DNA of 64,000 nucleotides, taken from NCBI RefSeq assembly GCF_013373865.1, contig NC_050471.1, positions 14,140,983 to 14,204,982 of the forward strand. Reading direction: 5' to 3'. Of the stretch, positions 1 to 8,841 are shown piece after piece. The first letter of the stretch is position 1, and each line of letters begins with the position of its first letter. Position numbers and translations under genes: made by a program. Source of the DNA: Monomorium pharaonis (taxonomy: Eukaryota > Arthropoda > Insecta > Hymenoptera > Formicidae). The notes below the pieces were generated by a model that ran no database searches, was not told where the DNA came from, and saw only the letters and a program-made list of their open reading frames with translations.

Positions 1-334
1 ATCCGTAAGACCGGCCGCTAACGCCGATCGACGCACCGACCGACACACGGGCCGTACGCCCGCCGCAGCCAATCCGGCACCGAATACTCGACGCGCACAT
101 GCGCCCCGCGACACACGTCGCCACAACCGATCACCCGCGACTCGCATAGCGAGACATTAGTTGTAAGTACTAGAGTAGGGACTTTGTATATATTAGCTAG
201 GATATAGTAGAATAAATATTAATTGTTAAACGTATACCGCTTGCCTTCATCATTCATTCAACCAGCCCGCCGCCCGAACCCTGAATTAACCGCGGCTATC
301 CGTAGCACATTACAATTAAAAATTCACGGTTACA
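1..334 (+). mobile_element. 5' LTR of a Ty3/gypsy element (partial, 3' part only)
   Basis: These bases repeat positions 6102-6435 of the 3' LTR with a constant offset of 6101. The window therefore opens about 696 bases into the 5' LTR. It keeps the AATAAA polyadenylation signal (211-216) and the terminal GTTACA. The copies look identical over the stretch I compared, which suggests a young insertion. Confidence 0.95.
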
Positions 335-337
335 AAA

Positions 338-355
338 TGGCGCCCGAACAGGGAC
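338..355 (+). other. Primer binding site, tRNA-Lys type
   Basis: TGGCGCCCGAACAGGGAC lies three bases after the LTR end. It is the classic complement of the 3' end of tRNA-Lys, used to prime minus-strand cDNA synthesis by reverse transcriptase. Confidence 0.9.
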
Positions 356-362
356 TGGTTGA

Positions 363-1304
363 ATGAATAGGCAAAATACCGCGATAATGCCGACCACGAG
401 CGATAAACTCCGCACCGGCGGACCAGCCAAACAGGAGATAATGGACGGAGGAACCACGGCCGACGACAGCAGCGCGGACGAAATAGAGACCGTCCGAGGG
501 ACCCCCCGAACACGACGCCGGGGTACCTTCTCAGACACCGCCGCATTACTCGATACCGTCCGCAAGTGGGGATGCCAGTTCGACGGAAAGGACGGCGTCG
601 CCTTCCTGGAGCGTCTTGAGGATTTACGCCTTAGTTACGGGCTGACGCAGGCCCAATTACAACGGTGCCTCCCGCTGCTTTTTAAAGACCAGGCGCTACT
701 TTGGTATCGCAACAACCGGGACGACTGGCGGAGCTGGGCGGACTTCGAAAAAAATTTCCGGCGATACTTCGTGCCCACCAAGACTCGCTTCGAGCTAGAG
801 GCCGAAATCGCCCGCAGAACGCAGGGGCCGAACGAGACCGCACGGGAGTACGTGACGGCACTCCAGACTTTGATGCGCCGCCACGGAGGAATAACCGCAG
901 AGGACCGCCTGGAGCGCATCTATCATAACTTGCGGCCGGAGTACCACCTATATGCGCGCCGTAATGACTTCCTCGACCTCCCGGGACTACTGCGGCTCAC
1001 CGATGACTACGAGCGCGCCAGGCGCTACGAACGGGAATATCAACCACCGAAGGGCAAGGAGAAGCCGAAGACCGCCGCCGCCGCCATCATCCCCGCGTAC
1101 GACTCCCGCGAGTGCTGCTGGGGGTGCGGACAACGGGGGCACACCCGCCGCTTCTGCAAGAGACCCCCAAAGCTGTTCTGCTCACAGTGCGGAAAAGAGG
1201 GGGTACTCACCCGGAACTGCCACGGCACGCCGGGAAACGCCAAGCAGGCCGAGGAGAACGAGGGGGCCTCCCGGTCTACCGCCAGCCCGGACACCGGCAC
1301 GTAA
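363..1304 (+). CDS. gag: Gypsy Gag polyprotein
   Basis: This 313-residue ORF begins just after the primer binding site. Residues about 60-230 match the retrotransposon Gag layout (FEKNFRRYFVP, then EYVTALQTLMRRHGG). The C-terminus carries a canonical CCHC knuckle, CWGCGQRGHTRRFC. A second knuckle, CSQCGKEGVLTRNC, has valine where the histidine ligand should be. Gag assembles the particle and binds genomic RNA. The protease/pol frame overlaps its 3' end in the -1 frame, which fits gypsy-style ribosomal frameshifting. An in-frame Met nine codons in (ATG at 387) is an alternative start. Confidence 0.9.
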   Translation: MNRQNTAIMPTTSDKLRTGGPAKQEIMDGGTTADDSSADEIETVRGTPRTRRRGTFSDTAALLDTVRKWGCQFDGKDGVAFLERLEDLRLSYGLTQAQLQRCLPLLFKDQALLWYRNNRDDWRSWADFEKNFRRYFVPTKTRFELEAEIARRTQGPNETAREYVTALQTLMRRHGGITAEDRLERIYHNLRPEYHLYARRNDFLDLPGLLRLTDDYERARRYEREYQPPKGKEKPKTAAAAIIPAYDSRECCWGCGQRGHTRRFCKRPPKLFCSQCGKEGVLTRNCHGTPGNAKQAEENEGASRSTASPDTGT

Positions 1305-1845
1305 AAGCCCAGCTACCGAGCATTAGCCCCCGAGACAAACAGATCGATCCGCGACCCTGGGGGACCATCGAGATCGCCGGGCAGCAACACGACGCTCTAC
1401 TAGACTGCGGCGCAATTCTGTCGTACGTGGCCGAGGATACCGCCGAGCGCATACGACCCTACGCTCAGGTCCGTCGCATCGCCGCCGCCGTACAACTGGC
1501 CGACGGACGAACCGGCCAGATCAACGAGGAAATGCGCGTCCACATACACCTGGGGCACTATCACGGACTGCAGACTTTCCATGTGCTGCCAGGGCTGACC
1601 TCCACCGTGATCGCCGGCGTCCACCTGCTGCACAAAGCCGGGTTCCGCTGGAGCCTCCCTACGATCGCCGCCTTACGACCCGCCGAGACATCTACCGCTG
1701 AACCAACCACCGGACTCACCGCCTGCTCCGATGAACAAAACGCGGAACTACAAGCACTGCTGGACGAGTTCTTGCCGAAATTCACACAACTAAGGGGCAC
1801 CACGCCGCTCACCGAACACCGCATCCGCCTAAAAAGTGACCAGGA
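1112..1845 (+). pseudogene. pol: Gypsy aspartic protease and N-terminal Pol segment, frameshifted
   Basis: This frame is -1 to gag and overlaps it. The protease core reads ALLDCGAILSYV, where the family expects D-T/S-G, so the active-site Thr/Ser appears replaced by Cys. It continues to a typical pre-RT linker ending HRIRLKSDQ. Around 1844-1845 homology jumps to the next frame (PIRQRYRTFNPALQ), which implies a single-base deletion rather than a programmed site, because no slippery heptamer is visible and the RT frame has a stop just upstream. Pol would not be made intact from this copy. Confidence 0.8.
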
Positions 1846-4410
1846 CCAATACGGCAGCGATACCGAACGTTTAACCCCGCTCTACAGGGGATCGTTGACA
1901 AAGAGATCGACGAGATGCTGCACGAAGGACACATCGAGCCTACCAGCAGTCCCTGGAATTCCGGCGTGGTCTTGGCAAAGAAGAAAGACGGACGGTACCG
2001 CTTCTGCATTGACTTTCGTAAGGTTAACGAAGTCACGGTAAGAGATGCCTACCCGCTACCACCAGTGCAACACATTCTCGACCAACTACGAGAAGCCCGT
2101 TTCTTATCAACCATCGATCTCAAGAACGGCTACTGGCAAGTCGCCCTGCACCCGGACAGCCGACCGATGACCGCCTTCGCCATACCAGGGAGGGGGCAGT
2201 TCCGTTTCACAGTGATGCCCTTCGGACTCCACGCCGCACCAGCTACATTCCAGCGACTGCTGGACCGCGTTATCGGCCCGAACATGGAGCCGCGAGCTTT
2301 CGCCTACCTCGACGACATAGTGGTGCTCGGAAGGACATTTAACGAACACCTCCGCAATCTCCGCGAGGTACTGCAACGGTTGCTAGACGCAAACCTGAAG
2401 ATCAACACGGACAAGTGCCACTTCGCGCGGCCCAGCCTAAAATATCTCGGACACGTCGTCGACCAGGAGGGACTAAGAACCGACCCGGACAAAGTAAAGG
2501 CCATCATGGAGATCCCGCCGCCCGCCTCCCTACCGGCCCTCCGACGATTTCTAGGAATGACTTCCTGGTACCGCCGCTTCATTCCCGGCATAGCAACACT
2601 GGCCGCACCGTTAAACGACCTCCTCCGGAAAAACAGGCAATGGGAGTGGACCGCCAGCCAGCAACGGGCCTTCGAAGACATACGAAACAGCCTCGCCTCC
2701 GCACCAGTACTTCATTGCCCGGACTTCTCGGCCACTTTCGTCCTGCAGACAGACGCCAGCGACGCAGGACTAGGGGCAGTCCTAACACAGACGATCGAGG
2801 GACAGGAGCGCGTGGTCGCATATGCAAGCAGAGCACTGAGACAACCTGAGAAGCACTATTCCGCAACCGAGAAAGAGTGCCTCGCGGTCGTATGGGGCAT
2901 AGAGAAAATGCGGCCGTACCTGGAAGGATATCGGTTCCGTGTCATCACCGACCACTTCTCTCTCCGCTGGCTCCGCTCGCTGGAAAACCCGACCGGCCGC
3001 TTGGCACGATGGGCAGTGGCCCTACAACAACACGACTTCGAGGTAGAGTACCGGAAAGGCGCCCTCAATTACGTGCCCGACGCCTTGTCGCGTCAGCCCC
3101 TAGAGGAGGGGGAGGATGAAGAGGAGAACGACAACACCGGACAAGCACTGGCAGCCGTGACACCGACATGCAAGTGGCACCAGCGTACGATGCAGACCGT
3201 TCGGGAAAAACCAGAGAAGCTGCCAGACTATTTAATACAGAATGGCAACCTGTACCGCCACTTTCACGAGCGCCATTCCACCGATGACAACGACGAACCG
3301 ACCGCATGGAAGCTCTGCGTACCGCAACAACAGAGACAAGAAGTCCTGAAGGAGTGTCACGACGCCCCTACCGCCGGCCACCTGGGAATTGCAAAGACGC
3401 TGGCCCGACTGGCACAAAAATACTACTGGCCAGGAATGTTTCGACAGGCAACACAATACGTCCGCCGCTGCGCGAACTGCCGGGAGCACAAACCATCGCA
3501 GCAACAAACGGCCGGACGCATGCACCACGCCAGTGTGGATGCACCTAACGTGGTCATAGCCATCGACCTCATAGGACCGCTACCAAGATCCTCCGAAGGC
3601 CACACCTGGATCCTAGTGTGCCAGGACATTTTTACAAAATGGCTAACAACGAAGCCACTACGGCAAGCCACCGCCGCCGCCGTGACAAGGGCCGTCGAAA
3701 AGGAAGTCATACTACAACACGGATGCCCCCGCCGGATCATCACAGACAACGGCCGCCAGTTCATTAGCCGCGAATTCACGGACCTACTCGCGCAAGCCGG
3801 CATCGAACATCGAAAAACGCCGCCATACTCGCCGCAATGCAATCCGGTCGAGCGAGCCAATAGAACGCTCAAAACGATGGTCGCGCAATTCGTCGACCAA
3901 AACCACCGCCACTGGGACCGCCATCTACCACAACTAACGTTCGCCGCCAACACCGCCGTTCATGAAAGCACCGGGTATACACCAGCGATGCTCACATATG
4001 GCCACGAACTTACCGCACCCGGCACGCTACGAGCCCGGACCGAACAAACCCTGGAGGAGGACCTGCCAGCCGGCCGACCTACCGCGCGGGCGCAACAAAT
4101 TCAAAAATTGCGCGACCGATTCGAAATCGCCACACGCCGCCAGGAAGAAGCAACCGCAAGGCAAGCCCGATACTACAACCTGCGAAGACGCGACTGGAGA
4201 CCCGAGATCGGCCAGCAAGTCTACCGCCGCGAACATCCGCTCTCCAACGCGCAGGAAAACTTCGCGGGAAAACTGGCGCCTCGATACACCGGGCCATACA
4301 CGGTCGACCGCCACATGTCACCTGTCATCGTGCGACTCCGCGACAACAACAACAGGATTATAGGAGCCGTACACGTAAAGGATCTGAAGGAGAGTCCGGA
4401 CACCGAATAA
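1846..4410 (+). CDS. pol: Gypsy reverse transcriptase, RNase H and integrase
   Basis: The long pol frame holds, in order: RT (SPWNSGVVLAKKKDG, FRKVNEVT, the polymerase motif FAYLDDIVVLG), RNase H (LQTDASDAGLGAVLTQ, YSATEKECLAVVW) and integrase. Integrase has an H2C2 zinc region (GHLGIAKTLARLAQKYYWPG, then CANCREHK), a catalytic Asp in VIAIDLIGPLP, the second Asp in ITDNGRQFISREF and the Glu in NPVERANRTLK. The C-terminus (GKLAPRYTGPYTV) is the usual SH3-like tail; I see no chromodomain. It is open from 1846 to the stop, but joins protease only across the frameshift at about 1845. Confidence 0.93.
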   Translation, partial: PIRQRYRTFNPALQGIVDKEIDEMLHEGHIEPTSSPWNSGVVLAKKKDGRYRFCIDFRKVNEVTVRDAYPLPPVQHILDQLREARFLSTIDLKNGYWQVALHPDSRPMTAFAIPGRGQFRFTVMPFGLHAAPATFQRLLDRVIGPNMEPRAFAYLDDIVVLGRTFNEHLRNLREVLQRLLDANLKINTDKCHFARPSLKYLGHVVDQEGLRTDPDKVKAIMEIPPPASLPALRRFLGMTSWYRRFIPGIATLAAPLNDLLRKNRQWEWTASQQRAFEDIRNSLASAPVLHCPDFSATFVLQTDASDAGLGAVLTQTIEGQERVVAYASRALRQPEKHYSATEKECLAVVWGIEKMRPYLEGYRFRVITDHFSLRWLRSLENPTGRLARWAVALQQHDFEVEYRKGALNYVPDALSRQPLEEGEDEEENDNTGQALAAVTPTCKWHQRTMQTVREKPEKLPDYLIQNGNLYRHFHERHSTDDNDEPTAWKLCVPQQQRQEVLKECHDAPTAGHLGIAKTLARLAQKYYWPGMFRQATQYVRRCANCREHKPSQQQTAGRMHHASVDAPNVVIAIDLIGPLPRSSEGHTWILVCQDIFTKWLTTKPLRQATAAAVTRAVEKEVILQHGCPRRIITDNGRQFISREFTDLLAQAGIEHRKTPPYSPQCNPVERANRTLKTMVAQFVDQNHRHWDRHLPQLTFAANTAVHESTGYTPAMLTYGHELTAPGTLRARTEQTLEEDLPAGRPTARAQQIQKLRDRFEIATRRQEEATARQARYYNLRRRDWRPEIGQQVYRREHPLSNAQENFAGKLAPRYTGPYTVDRHMSPVIVRLRDNNNRIIGAVHVKDLKESPDTE

Positions 4411-4426
4411 CAACAAAAACGGAGGG

Positions 4427-4434
4427 TATAAAAA
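4427..4434 (+). promoter_or_regulatory. TATA-like box directly before ORF3
   Basis: GGGTATAAAAAGG sits 13 bases before the first ORF3 ATG (4441). Transcription from it would start near 4455-4460, so the first translated Met would be the one at 4483. It may be an internal promoter for ORF3; this is inference from sequence. Confidence 0.4.
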
Positions 4435-4440
4435 GGCGCG

Positions 4441-5352
4441 ATGAGCCCCTCAGATCAGAGAGTGATCGATAGCAGCAGCAGGATGCCGAAAGCAAGGAGC
4501 TCTCTTCGCGACCGTCTCGCCCGCGCCATCGCCGGACCCCCACGGATCCCGACGAGCAGCCGGCCCTTCGAGGCCTCCGCCCGGACACCAGCGCGCAGCC
4601 AACGGCGCGAGAACGGGCCGCTCAGCACCGCCGCACCAGCTCCGACCCCGGCTCCGACACCGCCGTCCGGACCACGCCGACCAGCAGTGGCGCGCCAGCG
4701 GACGACACGCTCTCGCCAGGAACGGCTGTACGCCGAGGCACCGCCAGCAGCCGACAATGGGCGAAGCGTGTTGCTCGCCACGTTCGGGTCCACACTATCG
4801 GACCTGGACGACGACGACGACAACGAGGAGCCAAACACCGCACCGGAGGAGCGCACGACATCCGCGCCGATGCCCGACATCGCGTCGCTCCGTATCGAGG
4901 GTCCCGCCGCTGCGACTCCGCCAGTACCGATACCCGAGTCTCCGCCGTCACCCTCCGTTACCGAGATGCCCCGACAGGCCGTCGTACCGCCACCGCCACC
5001 GGCCCGGCCACCATCCGCCGCTGCCAAAGCCGCCACAGCTGAGCTGACTCAGCCGCCGCTGCCAACGCCGCCGCCGACACCGCCCGCATCGCCCGGGTAT
5101 TTCACCCGGCCGCACCCGACGCCGACACCGACACCACCTCCGGCCGGGTACTTCACCCAGCCAGCACCGCCACCATCATCATCCGCGCCACCATCGTCGC
5201 CGCCAGCCCCCGGACCATCCGCTATACCCGGCGAAGTTCTGCGGACCATCCCGTGGGAGTGCATACCACCAGGCCGCCGCTACCGTCACCAGGCCCTCGG
5301 GCACCGCATCGTGGTGAAACACCAGCTCGACGGGTCCTGGTATATTCACTAA
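4441..5352 (+). CDS. Gypsy ORF3, proline-rich protein of unknown function
   Basis: This 303-residue ORF sits between pol and the 3' LTR, where errantiviruses carry env. It has no signal peptide and no membrane segment, so it is not a typical envelope protein. The N-terminus is basic (MPKARSSLRDRLARAI), the centre has an acidic patch (SDLDDDDDNEE), then long Pro/Ala/Thr-rich stretches with two copies of a GYFT(R/Q)P motif, ending in a compact tail (WECIPPGRRYRHQALGH, then DGSWYIH). AATAAA follows the stop immediately. I do not recognise it. It could be a structural or nucleic-acid-binding accessory protein. Confidence 0.7.
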   Translation: MSPSDQRVIDSSSRMPKARSSLRDRLARAIAGPPRIPTSSRPFEASARTPARSQRRENGPLSTAAPAPTPAPTPPSGPRRPAVARQRTTRSRQERLYAEAPPAADNGRSVLLATFGSTLSDLDDDDDNEEPNTAPEERTTSAPMPDIASLRIEGPAAATPPVPIPESPPSPSVTEMPRQAVVPPPPPARPPSAAAKAATAELTQPPLPTPPPTPPASPGYFTRPHPTPTPTPPPAGYFTQPAPPPSSSAPPSSPPAPGPSAIPGEVLRTIPWECIPPGRRYRHQALGHRIVVKHQLDGSWYIH

Positions 5353-5395
5353 TAAAGCATCCGTTTTTTTATTGTACATAGGGACGGGGTCTGCC

Positions 5396-5405
5396 AAGGG
5401 GGAGG
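5396..5405 (+). other. Polypurine tract
   Basis: AAGGGGGAGG directly precedes the 3' LTR start. It primes plus-strand DNA synthesis in LTR elements. Confidence 0.85.
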
Positions 5406-5536
5406 TGTAACGAGCCGTTCCTCCGCCACGTTAAGGCATACGGATACGAGGCCGTTACCCTCCTACCTCGTGTAGTCCCCTCCGCTTATCTCGTTCTCCC
5501 CGCACACCTCCGCTCCTCTTATCACCCAACGGGGGC

Positions 5537-5543
5537 TATAAAA
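5537..5543 (+). promoter_or_regulatory. LTR TATA box
   Basis: GGCTATAAAAGCC is a strong TATA context. Expected initiation is around 5565-5572, immediately before the hairpin array. Confidence 0.75.
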
Positions 5544-5576
5544 GCCCTCCGCTGGTGATAAGAAATCAGATCTCCC

Positions 5577-5848
5577 CGGTCTAGCGAAGTGAGCCGACCG
5601 ATCCTCTCAGCGAATTGAGCTGAGCCTCTAGAGCACGCACTGAGTGCCGAACTTAACCTGAAACCCGGCTTCCTGCACTAGCGCGTACTGAGCGCTTCCT
5701 CACGCCACGTAGTGAGTGGCAGAACACCGCCCCGCTCGTCACCCGGATCTCGGTACGCGTAGTGAGCTACCGATCCCGACCGCACACGGGGACCCCGTAC
5801 TGAGGGGAAACCGCCGACGCGGAGGATCATCCACGCGGGATGATCCTC
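5577..5848 (+). repeat. Array of seven heptaloop hairpins plus one long hairpin in the LTR leader
   Basis: Hairpins (with loops): 5577-5600 (GAAGTGA), 5606-5624 (GAATTGA), 5633-5647 (GCACTGA), 5681-5695 (GTACTGA), 5704-5720 (GTAGTGA), 5751-5772 (GTAGTGA), 5793-5807 (GTACTGA). Stems are all different (CTCAGC/GCTGAG, GCAC/GTGC, GCGC/GCGC, GCCAC/GTGGC, CGGTA..GC/GC..TACCG, CCCC/GGGG) yet all pair, and the seven-base loop keeps the pattern GNANTGA. An eighth hairpin at 5822-5848 has a perfect 11-bp stem and loop ACGCG. As R sequence, the array would be present at both ends of the genomic RNA. A role in packaging, dimerisation or translation is possible but inferred. Confidence 0.8.
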
Positions 5849-6430
5849 GACGATAATAATAACAGCTGATCGTCGAACAGCTGATCACCGTGGCTGTCGA
5901 GCCGAGCTCCGCGCCGCACCGCGCAGTCGCGCACCGCCGCGGCCAATCGTGACGCCGCACCGACCGACTCGGCGAATGCGAACGCCGCACCGTACCGCGC
6001 AGCCGCGACCGTAACGCCGCAGCCAATCCGGCTACCACCGCGACCGACACGAACGCCGCCACGCATTACACCGCCGCGATTACACCGCCACGAGTACTGT
6101 AATCCGTAAGACCGGCCGCTAACGCCGATCGACGCACCGACCGACACACGGGCCGTACGCCCGCCGCAGCCAATCCGGCACCGAATACTCGACGCGCACA
6201 TGCGCCCCGCGACACACGTCGCCACAACCGATCACCCGCGACTCGCATAGCGAGACATTAGTTGTAAGTACTAGAGTAGGGACTTTGTATATATTAGCTA
6301 GGATATAGTAGAATAAATATTAATTGTTAAACGTATACCGCTTGCCTTCATCATTCATTCAACCAGCCCGCCGCCCGAACCCTGAATTAACCGCGGCTAT
6401 CCGTAGCACATTACAATTAAAAATTCACGG

Positions 6431-7774
6431 TTACATATTTAATAAATATTCGCCAGTCTTTATCTTTTCATTTATAACAGTTTCTTGTAAAAACAGCTCA
6501 ATAGTATCCCAATATTCCAAAAGTCTATCAATACACAAATGCCGAGAAAGCCATCGTGTATCGGATAATTTTAGAATTTTGCGATTTGTTTCCTGAAAAC
6601 ATTCACAAAATTCTTGAAAAATAGCAGATCGCTTGGGACTATTGTTAATAAAAGTTGCTATTTTTTTAATAAATTCCTCGCAATAGTCTGGAATCTTATT
6701 GCATGCAGCATGTGCAACTAACGCGGCGGAATGACATGGGCAAGACAATGTTAAAACATTTTTACAAATGTTCCCAAGCTTTGTTTTAAAAGATGAATTT
6801 TTGCCTGTCATTACGGATGCATTATCACATGATAAGGCAACAATGTTTAAAAATGGAATTTGTAATTTATACATAACATTTCTAAACGCCTCAAATAACT
6901 TTTCCGCGTTGCAATTTCTTGCATCAATATCGATCAATTTAATTAATTGCGAGCGAACATCTAATGTTTCAGGATCAACATACCGACTATGAAACGTCAT
7001 CCATTTTTGATTTGTAATATCAGACGTTTCATCAATAAAAATCGTAAATTTATTATTTTGCAAAATTTCAACAACACGATCGGTTTCAACTGGACATAGT
7101 ACGTTTGAAATAATTTTGTTACACTTAGTCCGACTCATGCTCATGGCTTCTAATACTTTAGAATCTTTTCCTATCTCTTGGAAAAATGAGAGAATATCTT
7201 TTGCCGTTTGATGAGAAATATTTTTTTCGGCAATAAATGCAGCGTATTTAATTTCTGCTGTTTTCTTTCGCTCATCAAACGACAAAAGCGATTCGTCCGT
7301 TATATTAATATCTTCGTCTGTTTCCTTTCTTTCTTTATTTCTATCTGCAGCAATTTTTAAGTGCACTGCGGAATCTGCATGACGATAAATGTGTGACAAC
7401 CTAGCATCCATGTATTTTTCACAAAATTCGCAAAAAAATAATGTTTTATCATGTGATGCTTCACGTAACCATGGTTTAAACAATTCAATATCTAACCATT
7501 CTTGTCGAAATTTTTGTTTTGTCTGAGAAATAGTTTCATTTATATCGTCATTTTTTGTTAAAGAAAATGTAGCTTTTTGCAGATTTTCTTTGTGAGGCGT
7601 AGAATTTGCATGTCTTGAAATACGTGTATTACAAGACAAATTTTTCTTACATACAGTGCAATGATAAAGCTCGTCATTCAATGGTACTTTGCGTATCCAA
7701 AATTTATATTGAGTATCGCTAAACCAAGCTTCTTGAAAGCTTCGCTTATTTTTCTTCTCTAATGGCTCGCACAT
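6431..7774 (-). pseudogene. hAT-like transposase, C-terminus removed by the gypsy insertion
   Basis: About 447 residues remain from the Met at 7774 (an upstream in-frame Met at 7813 is less likely). Two BED-like zinc fingers are visible: YHCTVCKKNL..RHANSTPH and FFCEFCEKYM..RHADSAVH. The RNase H-like core follows (FTIFIDETSD, then LSCDNASVMTGKNS, a Cys-rich insert CPCHSAALVAHA, and LSDTRWLSR). This resembles hAT proteins of the KIAA1586/ZBED class. Family members run to 600-700 residues and end in an hATC dimerisation domain, absent here. The apparent stop codon is supplied by the LTR end, so the rest of the gene lies left of the gypsy element, outside the window. Confidence 0.75.
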
Positions 7775-8178
7775 TTTTATTGACAACAAGAAAGAAATCA
7801 AACGAAGAATCAAAGAAAAGAAAAAATGAAAAGGAGAATAAATAAGAGAAAAATATATAAAAGTTTCTTACTGATTCACAATCGAAACTTTCAGCTTTCT
7901 CAATGTAACGTTGTTTGTAAAATGCACTTACGTTCAAAACGTTAACACTCAATCGCATAAAAATAATATATTAACACCGTGAAATCAAGTAATAAACAAA
8001 TCGTGATATTGTGCTCTCCGCACACAGTCAAACGACAAACGCGGCTCGCACTCACACAATGAAGAATCAGCCGCGTGGGCCCGGCGAGCGGCGCCCGGCG
8101 CGCGGCGCAACACGTGCATTCGGGATTTTCAATTGTTTACATAGCTCTGCCGTTTCGCACATTTCGCAAGCAACCGCC

Positions 8179-8841
8179 ATGGCGCACAGTTTGTCCCGTG
8201 AGTAATAAATCAATTTATTATTCTCTTTCTTAAATTATCATAATGTTTTCTTTTATATCATATTGTATATTTCTTTTATATTACCAGAATCTGAGGAAGC
8301 TGCATCTATGCAGCAAATGCTGCAACAGTTATTGCAGCAACAACAACAGCAGCAGCAGCACCAAGAGGAAGTCCAACAGAAGTTGGACTTCCTTTATGGA
8401 GAGCTGCAAAGGCAGAAGGAGCAGCAGCAGCAGCTAGAGCTGGTGCAACCAGAGCAGCCAGAGCAGCCACCAGAGCAGCCAGAGCAGCCACAGCAGCCAA
8501 AACGTAAAGTATTTTACATTATTTGTTATTAATATAAAAAATTATTTTATTCCAATAACGTATTTATTTATTTATTTTTAGAAAAAAGAAGATGGGGCGG
8601 TCGCTCGAGGGCCCGTTGGCGTGCCCAGAGGGGAATTCCACCTCGCCGAGGTGGCGGCCGAGGTGGCGGCCGAGGTGGCGGCCGAGGTGGCGGCCGAGGT
8701 GACGGCTGGCGTGGCAGCCGAGGTGGCGGCCGAGGTGACGGCTGGCGTGGCAGCCGAGGTGGCGGCCAAGGCGGCAGCCGGGGTGGTGGCCGAGGTGGTG
8801 GCCCCCCATTTGTAATAAATAAATATTACAATTTTTCTTGA
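8179..8841 (+). CDS. Small spliced Gln-rich / RGG-box protein (about 164 aa)
   Basis: Three exons join in frame: 8179-8197, 8288-8503 and 8582-8841, with GT-AG introns (GTGAGT, GTAAAG donors). The start ATG has a strong Kozak context (CCGCCATGG). Exon 2 encodes a Gln-rich probable coiled coil and an EQPEQP repeat; exon 3 encodes a basic stretch (KRRWGGRSRARWRAQRG) followed by about ten RGGG/RGDGWRGS repeats. Such RGG boxes bind RNA and are targets of arginine methylation. AATAAA overlaps the end. It is head-to-head with the hAT gene about 400 bp away, so it is either a host gene or a second gene of that transposon. I cannot name it. Confidence 0.55.

Larger units (their letters stand above)
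5406..6435 (+). mobile_element. 3' LTR of the gypsy element (1030 bp)
   Basis: It starts TGTAAC right after the polypurine tract and ends GTTACA, a six-base terminal inverted repeat. A TATA box at 5537-5543 and AATAAA at 6312-6317 give a short U3 (about 160 bp), an unusually long R (about 770 bp) and a short U5. Just downstream of the expected start site is a dense array of hairpins, annotated separately. The base after the LTR belongs to a hAT-like coding region, so the element inserted there. Confidence 0.95.

Noticed and set aside
4455..5036. 193-codon minus-strand ORF opposite gypsy ORF3
   Set aside because: Shadow of the proline-rich plus frame.
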